Shown: positions 43,009 through 51,264, counted from the stretch's first letter. The stretch: DNA of 64,000 bases from Lentzea flava (GCF_014648475.1 NZ_BMRE01000015.1:94365-158364); one strand, 5' to 3'. The notes: generated by a model from the sequence alone, not told the origin. Made by a program: numbers and translations.

Positions 43009-43158
43009 TCAGCGCTCTGCGGAAGCCCGCGGGGCCGGCACCGGCTCCTGGAACAGGTTCGTCCAGGACGGCTGTTCGGGACCGGGCGAACTGGATGCCG
43101 CCACCGGGTCGTGCGTCTCGGGATGGCTGAACAGGTCGTTGACAGGGTGCAGGGTCAT
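43009..43158 (-). CDS. small ORF, 49 residues, unknown
   Basis: ATG 43158 is preceded by GGAAAG on the minus strand. The peptide starts MTLHPVNDLFSHPETHDPVA and has a repeat-like second LF element (WTNLFQEPVPAP). It has one Trp and no Cys. It may be a small regulatory or leader protein; no family recognised. The codon pattern is plausible but the ORF is short. Confidence 0.4.
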   Translation of the reverse strand: MTLHPVNDLFSHPETHDPVAASSSPGPEQPSWTNLFQEPVPAPRASAER

Positions 43159-43356
43159 TGGATGCTTTCCGTTCGTGGACAAGGTCGTCGCGAGTGATGC
43201 GGAACCTGAGTGTCTGCACGGCGCGTGGGTGACCGGGGGTGCGGAACGCATCGACCCCAACCTCGACAGTACACCTCTTCGTGATGCGTGTTGACCGCCC
43301 GCAGTCGGGTACACGTCCTGTAGGCCCGTGCATGCACCGAGACCTTGGAGCGACTT

Positions 43357-43785
43357 GTGACAGCCACTTCCAACGGGCATCGCGGGTTGATCTTGAACGT
43401 GGACCTGAGCAGCGATGCGACCCCACCGCTCGGCGATCTGCGGCGCTCTGTGCGGCAAGCACTGTCCCATCTGGACACCGACTGCGTGGAGGACGCCGAG
43501 TTGCTCGTCACAGAACTCGTCAGCAACGCCTACGACCACGGCAAGCCACCCATCCGCCTCCGGTTGTGCCAGCTGCCGAACTCGTCGCTGCACATCGACG
43601 TCGAGGACGGCGACCGGACGCATCTCCCTCGACTGCGGGTTTCGGGGCCGAACGCGGAACGCGGCCGCGGCTTGGTTCTGGTGGATCAGCTGTCCCGCGA
43701 GTGGGGATTCAACGTGACCGCGAGGACCAAGGTCGTGTGGGCGGAGATGGACTGCCGCGCATGGAGGCCAGGCGGCCGCGGCTGA
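43357..43785 (+). CDS. SpoIIAB/RsbW-type histidine-kinase-like ATPase
   Basis: The 142-residue GHKL protein has the N box ELLVTELVSNAYDHGKPPIRL near residue 50, and a shortened G-box region with GRGLVLVDQLSREWGF near 108. These stand-alone HATPase_c_2 proteins act as anti-sigma factors or signalling partners in actinomycetes. GTG 43357 is chosen because it follows GGAG at 7 bases and gives the family N-terminus. No anti-sigma antagonist gene is adjacent. Confidence 0.85.
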   Translation: MTATSNGHRGLILNVDLSSDATPPLGDLRRSVRQALSHLDTDCVEDAELLVTELVSNAYDHGKPPIRLRLCQLPNSSLHIDVEDGDRTHLPRLRVSGPNAERGRGLVLVDQLSREWGFNVTARTKVVWAEMDCRAWRPGGRG

Positions 43786-43825
43786 CCCGGTCGAGCCGTG
43801 CCAGTGCCGGGCCTGTGCGGACGAG

Positions 43826-43981
43826 GTGGCCGGGCTGCGGGAGACCGCGGCCCTGCTCGGCGGCGCCGTCGACCACGCGTGTCCGGCGTACCTGCGGCCG
43901 CGGGTGCTGGAGGCGGTCCGGTTCGTGAAGACTCCGGGAACCGCCCGAAAAGCGCGATTCCCGGAGTCGCGGTACTGCTGA
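43826..43981 (+). pseudogene. possible short remnant with Cys-rich upstream frame
   Basis: The frame reads VAGLRETAALLGGAVDHACP and then YLRPRVLEAVRFVK. In-frame upstream codons give EPCQCRACADE but no start codon before an overlap with the RsbW-like gene. It looks like the end of a small zinc-finger (anti-sigma-like) gene whose start was lost, or it starts at GTG 43826. Confidence 0.35.
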
Positions 43982-43991
43982 CCTGGAGATG

Positions 43992-44648
43992 TCAGGCGGG
44001 CAGCAGGACCGAGTCGATCAGGTAGACGGTGGCGTTCGCGGTGTGCACACCACCGCAGATCACGTTGGCGTCGTTGACCTTCAGCGCGTTGCCGGAGCCG
44101 GTCACCTTGACCGTGCCGGTCTGCACGGTCTTCTGCTCACCGGCGATCTTGTCCGGGGAGATCTGGCCGGGGACGACGTGGTAGGTGAGGATCTTGGTCA
44201 GCAACGCGTCGTCGGTCTTGAGCTTCTCGATCGTCGCGGCGTCGATCTTCGCGAACGCCGAGTCGACCGGCGCGAAGACCGTGAACTCGCCGCCGTTGAG
44301 CGTCGAGACCAGGTTCACCTTCGGGTTGAGCTTGCCGGACACCGCGCTGACCAGCGTCGTGAGCAGCGGGTTGTTGCTCGCAGCCACGGCGACCGGGTCG
44401 GCGGCCATGCCCGACACGGAGCCGGCACCGGACGGGACCTGCTTCGCGTAGTCGGCGCAGCCGGGGCCGACGAGGTCGCGGGCCGGGTCGGCCATCGCGG
44501 AGGAGGACGGCGCCGTCGAGGTGGTGGTGGAGGCCGGCGCGGTGCCGGAGCTGCTGCCGGCCATGTCGCCCGAGCCACATGCCGCGCCGAACAGGGCGAG
44601 CGAGGCGGCGCCGATGGCGAGGACGGTGTTGCGGACGGTCTGGTTCAT
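43992..44648 (-). CDS. fasciclin-domain lipoprotein (MPT83/MPT70-like)
   Basis: The 218-residue protein has a lipobox FGAAC with Cys near residue 24, a Ser/Thr-rich linker (about 28-50), a CADYAKQVPSG region, and one FAS1 domain: NPLLTTLVSAVSGKLNP near 92, FTVFAPVDSAFAKID near 123, KILTYHVVPGQI near 152, and a VNDANVICGGVHTANATVYL end. It closely resembles mycobacterial MPT83/MPT70, which are exported antigens in the SigK regulon. A SigK-type promoter lies 41 bases upstream. It is followed on the operon's far side by rskA and sigK. Confidence 0.92.
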   Translation of the reverse strand: MNQTVRNTVLAIGAASLALFGAACGSGDMAGSSSGTAPASTTTSTAPSSSAMADPARDLVGPGCADYAKQVPSGAGSVSGMAADPVAVAASNNPLLTTLVSAVSGKLNPKVNLVSTLNGGEFTVFAPVDSAFAKIDAATIEKLKTDDALLTKILTYHVVPGQISPDKIAGEQKTVQTGTVKVTGSGNALKVNDANVICGGVHTANATVYLIDSVLLPA

Positions 44649-44688
44649 GACTGGACATCTCCAAGGAGTTGTGTGGGTTGCTGCCCGT

Positions 44689-44716
44689 GATTCGCCGCCC
44701 CGCGGAGAACGGATGG
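44689..44716 (-). promoter_or_regulatory. SigK-type promoter for the fasciclin gene
   Basis: On the minus strand -35 CCATCC (44716-44711) and -10 CGAATC (44694-44689) are 16 bases apart. The known mycobacterial SigK promoter is CCATCC-N16/17-CGAATA. The -10 lies 40 bases from the start codon. Confidence 0.75.
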
Positions 44717-44757
44717 GTGCGGTTATCGAGCCGTTACCGACAGCCCTCAGTCCACAT

Positions 44758-44782
44758 TGAACTATCCACAGTGGATGGTTCA
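44758..44782. repeat. 25-bp inverted repeat at the rskA stop
   Basis: Twelve-base arms TGAACTATCCAC and GTGGATGGTTCA (one mismatch that is G-U in RNA) flank one A and include the rskA stop codon. It could form a hairpin ending the sigK-rskA message or be an operator near the fasciclin promoter. Confidence 0.55.
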
Positions 44783-45517
44783 GGCCACCGGGATCGCGAG
44801 CACCGGAGTCGTGGTCGGGGCAGGTGAGCCACCGCTCGGTTCGACGGTCACCGCGAACGCCCGCGCGTCGCCGAGCCCATCGGTGACCACGGGTTCGTTG
44901 CGCAGCAACCCCGCCGGGCGAGGTCCGCCGGAGCCGACCACCCACAGCTGGTAGTCGCGGCCGGAGGGCAGCGACGGCAACCCGTTCGCGAGGAACACCG
45001 CCTTGCCGCGGCTCGGCGACACCACCACGGTTCCGCTGCCACCCGTGGATCCCGGCTCGCTCAGCAGCTTCGCGTCGGGAGCGCTCAGCAGCTCCGACAC
45101 CTGGCTGTAGCCGGCCGCGGACTGCCGCAACGCCTCCAGCTCACGGCGGTCCTGCGCACCCTGAACGCCGACGACCAGCGCCACCAGCACGCTGGCGGCC
45201 GCGGCGAGCAGGCTCGTCCTGACCAGCCACCGGTTCCGCGTCGGCGGCACGGCCGCCGGAGCCGCCGGAGCAGGTGTCTCCGGCAGCAGCTGGCGGGTGA
45301 CCGCCGCGGCCATCAACACCTTTGCCCGCAGGTGCGCGGGCGGCGCGATCTGGGTCACCGTGCCCAGAGTCGCCGCGGTGGCCTGCAGTTCGGCGACTTC
45401 CTGGGCGCAGGGCGGGCAGTGCGGCAGATGTGCTTCGAACTCAGCGCGTTCGGGGCCGGACACGGCGTTCAGCGCGTAGACGCCGATCAGCGTGTGCGGG
45501 TCTGGCGTCGTGGTCAC
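44780..45517 (-). CDS. rskA: anti-sigma-K factor
   Basis: The 245-residue protein has an N-terminal zinc-finger-like anti-sigma domain with HX3CX2C at residues 30-37 (HLPHCPPC), a TM helix near 98-120, and an extracytoplasmic RskA domain (SGTVVVSPSRGKAVFLANGL near 160; RDYQLWVV near 185). It binds SigK at the membrane and releases it after regulated proteolysis. Its start overlaps the sigK stop by four bases, as in mycobacteria. Confidence 0.93.
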   Translation of the reverse strand: MTTTPDPHTLIGVYALNAVSGPERAEFEAHLPHCPPCAQEVAELQATAATLGTVTQIAPPAHLRAKVLMAAAVTRQLLPETPAPAAPAAVPPTRNRWLVRTSLLAAAASVLVALVVGVQGAQDRRELEALRQSAAGYSQVSELLSAPDAKLLSEPGSTGGSGTVVVSPSRGKAVFLANGLPSLPSGRDYQLWVVGSGGPRPAGLLRNEPVVTDGLGDARAFAVTVEPSGGSPAPTTTPVLAIPVA

Positions 45518-46119
45518 ACCGTCACCCCCAGGCAGTCGCGCAGCCTGATCAGGCCATCGCGCATCCGGGTCTTCACCGTGCCCAGCGGAACACCCAGCAG
45601 GCTCGCCACCTCCGGATAGCTGTGGCCCTGGTAATAGGCCAGCTGCACGGACTCGCGCTGCAGGTCGGTCAAGAAGGCCAGGCAGCGCCGGACCTTGCGC
45701 TGTTCGAGGCGTTCGGTGACCTGCTCGACGACCTGGTCGAACGGCCGGGTGGCGTCCATCATCGCGACTCGCTGGTCGCGGTTGGCCGCCGCCTGCGCGG
45801 ACCGCACCCGGTCGACCGCGCGCCGGTGCGTCATGGTCAGGATCCAGGTCATGGCCTTGCCGCGCTCGGGGTCGAACCGGCTCGCGGTCCGCCAGATCTC
45901 CAGCATGACCTCCTGGAAGACCTCCTCCGACTGCGCCTGGTCCCGCAGCACGCGGCGCACCAGCCCGAACACCCCGCCCGAGACGAGGTCGTACAGCTGC
46001 CCGAACGCGTCCTCGTCACCACGCGCCACCCGCAGCAGCAGTTCCTCGGCGCCTGCCGGGTGCCCGAGATCCTCGGGACCGAGCGGGGCGACCGGTTGCA
46101 CATGATCTCGTTTCCGCAC
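45514..46119 (-). CDS. sigK: ECF RNA polymerase sigma factor SigK
   Basis: From GTG 46119 the protein has 201 residues. Region 2 (LYDLVSGGVFGLVRRVLRDQ and EEVFQEVMLEIWRTASRFDP, near 45-85) and region 4 (LTDLQRESVQLAYYQGHSYP, then EVASLLGVPLGTVKTRMRDG, near 140-190) are complete. GTG 46119 has AAGGGGAG six bases upstream; longer in-frame starts at 46137 and 46200 lack spacing. Paired with RskA and flanked by a fasciclin gene carrying a SigK-type promoter, it is the SigK orthologue by sequence and context. Confidence 0.92.
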   Translation of the reverse strand: MRKRDHVQPVAPLGPEDLGHPAGAEELLLRVARGDEDAFGQLYDLVSGGVFGLVRRVLRDQAQSEEVFQEVMLEIWRTASRFDPERGKAMTWILTMTHRRAVDRVRSAQAAANRDQRVAMMDATRPFDQVVEQVTERLEQRKVRRCLAFLTDLQRESVQLAYYQGHSYPEVASLLGVPLGTVKTRMRDGLIRLRDCLGVTV

Positions 46120-46203
46120 AGCGCTCCCCTTCGTCACCTGTCCGACTGGAGTTCGCGGCGGAGGCCCTGTTCGGATCGAATCGAAAGTCGCGCTGGACAC
46201 CTT

Positions 46204-47700
46204 CTACGCGACCGAGGTGAAAACCATCGAGTGCCAACCGGTGGCGCCGTCCGGGATGGGGGCCGCGCGCTCGTTGGTCTGGGTACGTCCCTTGCGGTCC
46301 GTGGCACGGCATTCCACCGTGTGGTTGCCCGGCTGCAGATCCAGCTCGATCCTCCACATCCGCCACGTGTCGACGTTGACCTCCCTGCTCAGCGCCGCCT
46401 GCTGCCACGGCCCGCCGTCGACGCGGACCTCCACGCGGTCGATGCCGGTGTGCTGCGCCCAGGCGACGCCCGCGGCGACGAACCTGCCGGCGGGCACCCT
46501 CTCGAAGGACTTCGGCCGATCGATCCTGGACATGACCTTGACCGGGGCCTTCTTCGCCCAGCCGCGCTGCGCCCAGTACGGGTCGAACGCGTCGAAGGTG
46601 GTGAGTTCGGCGTCCACCAGCCACTTCGTCGCGGAGACGTAGCCGTAGAGCCCCGGCACGACCATGCGGACCGGGAAGCCGCGTTCGAGCGGCAACGGCT
46701 CACCGTTCATCCCGACGGCCAGCAGCGCGTTCGAGCCGGGCGCCATGATCTCCGCGACCGGGGTGCCGCACGTCCAGCCGTCCACGCTGCGGGTCGCGAG
46801 CTGGTCGGCGCCAGGCCGCACGCCGGCCTCCCGCAACAGGCCGGACAGGGAGACACCGATGAAGTTCGACGTGGAGATGTACGGGCCGCCGACCTCGTTG
46901 GACACGCACACCAGCGTGATGGTCTTCTCCACCAACGGGCGCCGCAGCAGGTCGTCGTAGGTCAGCACCATCTCGTTGTCCACCATGCCGTGCACCCGCA
47001 ACCGCCAGTCCTCCGCCCGCAGGCGCGGCACGCTGAGCGCGGTGTCGACCCGGTAGAACTTCTCGTTCGGCGTCAGGAAGCTCGGCGTGCCCTCGCGGGA
47101 GAAGTCCGCGTCGAACGGGATCTCCGGCGCCTTCTCGCCCGGCCGCAGCGCGATGCCCCGCCGGGACGCCTCGACGTCCACCCGTCCGGCCAGCAGCTGC
47201 CCGCCCACCGCCGCGACACCGGCACCCGCCGCGATCGCCGCGGTCGACAGCAGGAACCTCCGCCTGCCAGGGGCCACGGCGGGTTCCCGCGACCACAACC
47301 AGCGGAACGCCGCGACCCCGGCCACGAGACTCGCCAGCGGGGCGACGACCGCCCAGCCCGTGGTCGTCGGTCTGGCCAGCACCGCGGCGATGCCGAGCAG
47401 GCCGAGCACCGCGGCGAGCGCCGTGCCCGGCCAGGGGCTGCGGCGCGACACCAGTCCCGCCACCGCGCCGAGCACCGCGAGCACGACCGCCATGCCGCCG
47501 AGCAGCACCAGCTTGTCGTTCTCGCCGAACGCGCGGATCGCGAAGTCCTTGACCGGGTGCGGTGTCAGGTCGATCGCGGTGTTGCCGACCGCGAGGAACG
47601 GCGACGCCAGCGGACTCACGAGCCCCGCGACGAGATGCCCCGCCGCCAGCGCCGCGGCCACCGACACCAGGCCGAGGAGCATGCTTCGTGTTGGCTTCAC
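46204..47700 (-). CDS. membrane-anchored molybdopterin-dependent oxidoreductase (sulfite oxidase-like)
   Basis: From GTG 47700 the protein has 498 residues: four N-terminal TM helices (about 5-155), a Tat-like junction RRRFLLSTAAIAAGAG near 170, and a sulfite-oxidase fold with the molybdenum-ligand Cys in TLVCVSNEVGGPYIS near 300, and pterin-binding GFPVRMVVPGLYGYVSATKW near 365. A Mo-co dimerisation domain follows (VAWAQHTGIDRVEVRVDGGP near 430). Substrate unknown. It is co-directional with sigK-rskA, and GTG 47700 sits right after a SigK-like -10, suggesting a leaderless message starting the operon. Confidence 0.88.
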   Translation of the reverse strand: MKPTRSMLLGLVSVAAALAAGHLVAGLVSPLASPFLAVGNTAIDLTPHPVKDFAIRAFGENDKLVLLGGMAVVLAVLGAVAGLVSRRSPWPGTALAAVLGLLGIAAVLARPTTTGWAVVAPLASLVAGVAAFRWLWSREPAVAPGRRRFLLSTAAIAAGAGVAAVGGQLLAGRVDVEASRRGIALRPGEKAPEIPFDADFSREGTPSFLTPNEKFYRVDTALSVPRLRAEDWRLRVHGMVDNEMVLTYDDLLRRPLVEKTITLVCVSNEVGGPYISTSNFIGVSLSGLLREAGVRPGADQLATRSVDGWTCGTPVAEIMAPGSNALLAVGMNGEPLPLERGFPVRMVVPGLYGYVSATKWLVDAELTTFDAFDPYWAQRGWAKKAPVKVMSRIDRPKSFERVPAGRFVAAGVAWAQHTGIDRVEVRVDGGPWQQAALSREVNVDTWRMWRIELDLQPGNHTVECRATDRKGRTQTNERAAPIPDGATGWHSMVFTSVA

Positions 47701-47706
47701 ACCCGA

Positions 47707-47734
47707 GGTTCGGAACGGACCGCGCACCGGATTG
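47707..47734 (-). promoter_or_regulatory. SigK-like promoter for the oxidoreductase-sigK-rskA operon
   Basis: On the minus strand CAATCC (47734-47729) and CGAACC (47712-47707) are 16 bases apart, the same spacing as the fasciclin promoter and close to CCATCC/CGAATA. The -10 is six bases before GTG 47700. Confidence 0.5.
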
Positions 47735-47753
47735 CCCGGAGGAGGGGTTCCAG

Positions 47754-48038
47754 ATGCTCAGCTGGTCGACTGTCGCCTACGGCGCCGCCCTGTCGGCGGT
47801 TCTAGCCGCGGTCCCCGTGGCGCTGCTGGTACCGCGCCGCCGCATCGGCGTCATCCTGATCGCGGGCCTCGCCGCCGGGCTCGGGCCCGCCGCATGGAAC
47901 GCGATCCTCAACACCGTGCACGCACCGGGTTTCTTCACCGATGCGCCGATCGCGGTGTTCCCCGTCAGCTGGCAGGACACCGGCAGCGGCGTGTTCGCCG
48001 TCGCCACTGCCGCCCTGCTGCTCGGCCTGGGCCCGTAA
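47754..48038 (+). CDS. small membrane protein, C-terminus cut by stop codon
   Basis: The 94-residue protein has three hydrophobic helices (SWSTVAYGAALSAVLAAVPV; RIGVILIAGLAAGLGPAAWN; GVFAVATAALLLGL) with a GAGGGG-type RBS. It resembles small DUF membrane proteins of 110-120 residues. Reading past the TAA at 48036 in the same frame gives SSRRVAVVALLAGIAAL, a fourth helix, and a one-base shift then gives the family-like end VDVYLY with TGA at 48119. So the last helix appears lost through one nonsense and one frameshift change. Confidence 0.6.
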   Translation: MLSWSTVAYGAALSAVLAAVPVALLVPRRRIGVILIAGLAAGLGPAAWNAILNTVHAPGFFTDAPIAVFPVSWQDTGSGVFAVATAALLLGLGP

Positions 48039-48131
48039 GGCACCGACTCGAGCCGGCGGGTCGCCGTCGTCGCGCTGCTCGCCGGGATCGCCGCGTTGGG
48101 GTCGACGTCTACCTGTACTGAACCGACCGCG

Positions 48132-48701
48132 TCACCGCCCTTCCCGGTGCAGATCGGGCGCGACGGTGTCGGTCAGCCGCGGGTCCGGCTCGCCGCCCGC
48201 CATCGAGAGCGCCCCGGCGACGACGCGGCCGAGCTTGAGCAGGTCGGCGGGGTTCTTCTTGTCCAGCCCGGCGAGGAGTTGCTTGAGGATGGTGAGCTGA
48301 TCGAAGTAGATGCGTTCGGTGACGAGGTTCTCGTTGTCGTCGAAGAGGAAGTACGCAGTCATGCGCGTGCGGTGCTTCGAGCCGGTGGGCGGGATCTTGC
48401 CGAGCGGGCCGTTGTGGGTGCCCGTCAACCAGAACTCGACGATCACGGCGTCGTGCGCGTGCCGTAGCGCGATGATCTCGTGGTTCTGGTCGGGGAACGC
48501 CACGCGCGTGTCGTGGTAGTACTCGCGGACCTCGCTGTCACCGTCGTGGACGGTCATCTGCGCGATGAGCTCGTAGTGCGGGTGCGGGAACGTCGAGAGC
48601 GTGGCGTCCCAGTCCTGACGAACCTCGTCGTGGAAGTGGTCGAGGACGAGCTTCTCGCGTGCGCGCAGGACTTCCTCGGGCGGCAGGGTGAAGCGGGACA
48701 T
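48132..48701 (-). CDS. NTF2/SnoaL-like protein
   Basis: The 189-residue protein has an NTF2-like alpha+beta fold: HDEVRQDWDATLSTFPHPHY near residue 24, YYHDTRVAFPDQNHEIIALR near 60, VIVEFWLTGTHNGPLGKIPP near 85, and RMTAYFLFDDNENLVTERIY near 112, matching ester-cyclase/SnoaL-like proteins. It is divergent from a TetR regulator with two CCACA/TGTGG dyads between them, so it is likely that regulator's target. The substrate is unknown. Confidence 0.8.
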   Translation of the reverse strand: MSRFTLPPEEVLRAREKLVLDHFHDEVRQDWDATLSTFPHPHYELIAQMTVHDGDSEVREYYHDTRVAFPDQNHEIIALRHAHDAVIVEFWLTGTHNGPLGKIPPTGSKHRTRMTAYFLFDDNENLVTERIYFDQLTILKQLLAGLDKKNPADLLKLGRVVAGALSMAGGEPDPRLTDTVAPDLHREGR

Positions 48702-48749
48702 GGCAGGTGCTCCTGGGTCGTTCGCGGGTGATGTGGCGGCGCAGTTTAT

Positions 48750-48794
48750 CCACAATGTGGGTTTAAAGACGGCCACGCTATACCCACACCGTGG
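48750..48794. promoter_or_regulatory. two TetR-type dyads in divergent control region
   Basis: CCACA-a-TGTGG (48750-48760) and CCAC-acc-GTGG (48784-48794) are 34 bp centre to centre, about three helical turns, between the SnoaL-like and TetR genes. This would let two dimers bind on one face and control both promoters. Confidence 0.6.
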
Positions 48795-48818
48795 ATTTCA
48801 ACAAGGGGCTGGGGCACG

Positions 48819-49514
48819 ATGAACGCCATGAGCACCAGCACCGCGCGCCGGGGACGTCCGCCCAAGGGCGAGAGCCAGCTCTCCCGTGCGGCGATCGTGC
48901 AAGCCACCCTGCGCGTCATCCACACCGAGGGCGTCAGCGCGGTCAGCATGCGCGCGGTCGGACGAGTCCTCGGCGTCGACGCCAAGAGCCTCTACAACCA
49001 CGTCGACGGCAAGGACGGCCTCCTCGACGCGGTCGCCGAGCACATCCTGGCAACCATCGCCCTCCCGGAACACACCGGCGAGGTGAGGACCGACCTGCGG
49101 GCGATCGCGCACGCCTTCCGCGAGCGGGCGCTGACCCACCCCGAGGCGGCCTCGCTGGTGCTCACCCGGCAGCTGGCCTCTTTCGAGGCACTGGCCCCGA
49201 TCGAGGCGGTCCTGACCGTCCTGTGCGGCGCGGGCTGCCCCGCAGACGAGGCCGTCCACCTCCTCAGGGCACTCGTCGCCACGCTCATCGGCTCCCTGCT
49301 GCGGGAGGTCAACGCCGGTCCGACCTACGGCACCACCGACGTGGAGGGAATCGCGCGGCGCCGGGCGGTCCTGGAGAACAGCGGCCTGCCCGCGATCGCC
49401 GATGCCGCACCGCACCTCGCCCGGTTCGACGCCGCCGCCGAGTACGAGTTCGCGGTCGATCTCGCACTCGACGCGCTGGCCGCACGGCTCGGCCGGAGCC
49501 GTCCACAGCGCTGA
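48819..49514 (+). CDS. TetR/AcrR-family transcriptional regulator
   Basis: The 231-residue protein has an N-terminal TetR HTH (GEGVSAVSMRAVGRVLGVDA-like region near 35-60, ending SLYNHVDGKDGLLDAVAEHI) and a TetR_C-type ligand domain. Basic linker RRGRPPKGE precedes it. It probably represses itself and the divergent SnoaL-like gene through the dyads described nearby. ATG 48819 is used; a second ATG three codons in is possible. Confidence 0.88.
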   Translation: MNAMSTSTARRGRPPKGESQLSRAAIVQATLRVIHTEGVSAVSMRAVGRVLGVDAKSLYNHVDGKDGLLDAVAEHILATIALPEHTGEVRTDLRAIAHAFRERALTHPEAASLVLTRQLASFEALAPIEAVLTVLCGAGCPADEAVHLLRALVATLIGSLLREVNAGPTYGTTDVEGIARRRAVLENSGLPAIADAAPHLARFDAAAEYEFAVDLALDALAARLGRSRPQR

Positions 49515-49536
49515 CCGGTCCGTAGTATCGCGGCCC

Positions 49537-50901
49537 GTGGACGAACCAGCGCCGGAGAACAGCCGCCCGACGGGCGTCTCCCGGCGCACCGCGATCCTGT
49601 CCGGTGCCCTGGTCACGTCGCTGGTGGTCGTCGGACTGCTCGCGCAGCGGCGTTCGCACGAACCTCAGAGCGGCGGCAGGAACCTGCCTGCCGTGCTGGC
49701 GCCCGCTCCCACGGACGAGCCGGTGGAGGTCGTGTGCTGCGCGGGCTGGGACGCCGCCTCCCGTGCGCCGGTGTCGCCGATGTCCGAGCCGGTGGCACGT
49801 GCCCAGGACGCGGCCGGTGGCCAGTACGCGCTGGTCCTGTTCGTCGGCGGAGTGGCGCGGGCGGTCGTGGAGGTGTGCTGGTCGGCCCGCCACGCCGAGG
49901 TGTGGTTCGTCGACGACACCGGTCGCCGGTACCGCGGTGTCGCGTACCGACGCTGGCCGGACGGGCGGCTGCGGCTGTTCGAGGTCCGCGGGTGGCGCTA
50001 CGCGGAGAAGGACACACCGGAGTTCCACGGCGACCGGCCGACGGTGCGGGCCCGTGTCCACCGGGACGCGGCAGCGGCGATCAAGAACGTCTCGGTCACC
50101 ACCGAGCTGCCCGACGGCGGCAGCATGCAGACCTGGGCCGGCTGGAACGATTGGCCGGAGCCGACGCGGCCCCCGGAGGACGTCGCCGCGCCGTCGGTGG
50201 ACGGCTGGCCGGTGCTCGCGGGCATGACCGGCCCCGTGACCGTCCGTTCAGGACCCGGCGAAGTCCCCGCCGCGTTCCCGTGGCGGCCGCCGCACCCGTT
50301 GCGTCCGCGCCACGTCACCGAAATGACCACCGAGGGGGCGCGGTTCCGCACGCGGAACGGTGACGTCCTCACCGTGCGGCGGACACCCGCGGGCAAGATC
50401 CGGCTGCCCGGCGGCAGGCTGGTCGTCGCGGACCCCGGCTGGCTCGACGCCTCGTCGACGCCGCTGGCCGCGGCGGTCCCGCCCGGTGAGTACCCGCTGG
50501 ACGTCTTCCAGGTGACGGAGGACAGGACGACCTGGACGGCCGCGTGCCGGGTGAGCGTCACGTACGCGCCGGTCGCGTCGTGGGAGCTGGCGCTGCGGGA
50601 GGGCGACGTCGAACTGGAACTGGGTGACGGCGAGTTCTACGGCAATCCGGTGGACACCGCCACTGTCGCGCTGGTCGACCAGACCGGCGCGACGGCGTTC
50701 TCGCACACGGACATCGACGCCGCCATGGCAGGCGAAGCCGTGTACCGCACGCTTTCCTCCGGCAACACCGACCTGATCATCGTGCCGGGCTGGAGCGACG
50801 GTGCGTGCCTCGTGTGGCTCGGCCGCGCCGCGGACGGCTCCGTCAGCCGGTTCGTCGTCGACCTCCAGGTGCCCCCGCTGGCCACCTCGGAACCCGCCTG
50901 A
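49537..50901 (+). CDS. DUF4241-like protein with N-terminal membrane anchor
   Basis: From GTG 49537 the protein has 454 residues: a TM helix (AILSGALVTSLVVVGLL near 20), then about 220 residues of unassigned beta-rich sequence, then a C-terminal domain like DUF4241 (YPLDVFQVTEDRTTWTAACR near 315; YAPVASWELALREGD near 345; VALVDQTGATAFSHTDID near 375; IVPGWSDGACLVWLGRAADG near 415). A pair of Cys (VEVVCCAGWD) sits near 70. DUF4241 genes are often found with immunity-type loci, but here none is adjacent. Confidence 0.7.
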   Translation: MDEPAPENSRPTGVSRRTAILSGALVTSLVVVGLLAQRRSHEPQSGGRNLPAVLAPAPTDEPVEVVCCAGWDAASRAPVSPMSEPVARAQDAAGGQYALVLFVGGVARAVVEVCWSARHAEVWFVDDTGRRYRGVAYRRWPDGRLRLFEVRGWRYAEKDTPEFHGDRPTVRARVHRDAAAAIKNVSVTTELPDGGSMQTWAGWNDWPEPTRPPEDVAAPSVDGWPVLAGMTGPVTVRSGPGEVPAAFPWRPPHPLRPRHVTEMTTEGARFRTRNGDVLTVRRTPAGKIRLPGGRLVVADPGWLDASSTPLAAAVPPGEYPLDVFQVTEDRTTWTAACRVSVTYAPVASWELALREGDVELELGDGEFYGNPVDTATVALVDQTGATAFSHTDIDAAMAGEAVYRTLSSGNTDLIIVPGWSDGACLVWLGRAADGSVSRFVVDLQVPPLATSEPA

Positions 50902-50922
50902 GTCGCCTGCTGCCGCCGCGGC

Positions 50923-51264
50923 TCAGGCGCGAGTGAACCCGTGGCTGCGCTCCACCTTCGCCACGTGCAGCGTGTAGCTCTGGTACCACTCGGCCCGGCC
51001 GCGTTGCTGCGCCGCGCGGTGCTCCTCGTTGGACCGCCATTGGGTGAGGGCGTCGGCGTCGCGGAAGTACCCGACGGTGATGCCCAGCCCGCCGGGAGTC
51101 TGGGCGTGGTCGATCCCCAGGTAGCCGGGGATGTCCTTGACCAGGTCTTCCATCCGTGCGTTGGTCTCGCGGTAGCCGTCCTGCTCCTGGGTCCGCACCG
51201 TGGTGAAAACAGCCACGTAGTAGGGAGGTTCGAAGGCCTCTACAGGCGCCACAGAGTCGCTCAC
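50923..51264 (-). CDS. antibiotic biosynthesis monooxygenase (ABM) domain protein
   Basis: The 113-residue protein is a ferredoxin-like ABM/DABB fold: YVAVFTTVRTQEQDGYRETN near residue 15, the GYLGIDHAQTPGGLGITVGY segment near 47, and RSNEEHRAAQQRGRAEWYQSY near 77. It may be a small oxygenase or a haem-related protein; no partner gene is adjacent. Confidence 0.85.
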   Translation of the reverse strand: MSDSVAPVEAFEPPYYVAVFTTVRTQEQDGYRETNARMEDLVKDIPGYLGIDHAQTPGGLGITVGYFRDADALTQWRSNEEHRAAQQRGRAEWYQSYTLHVAKVERSHGFTRA

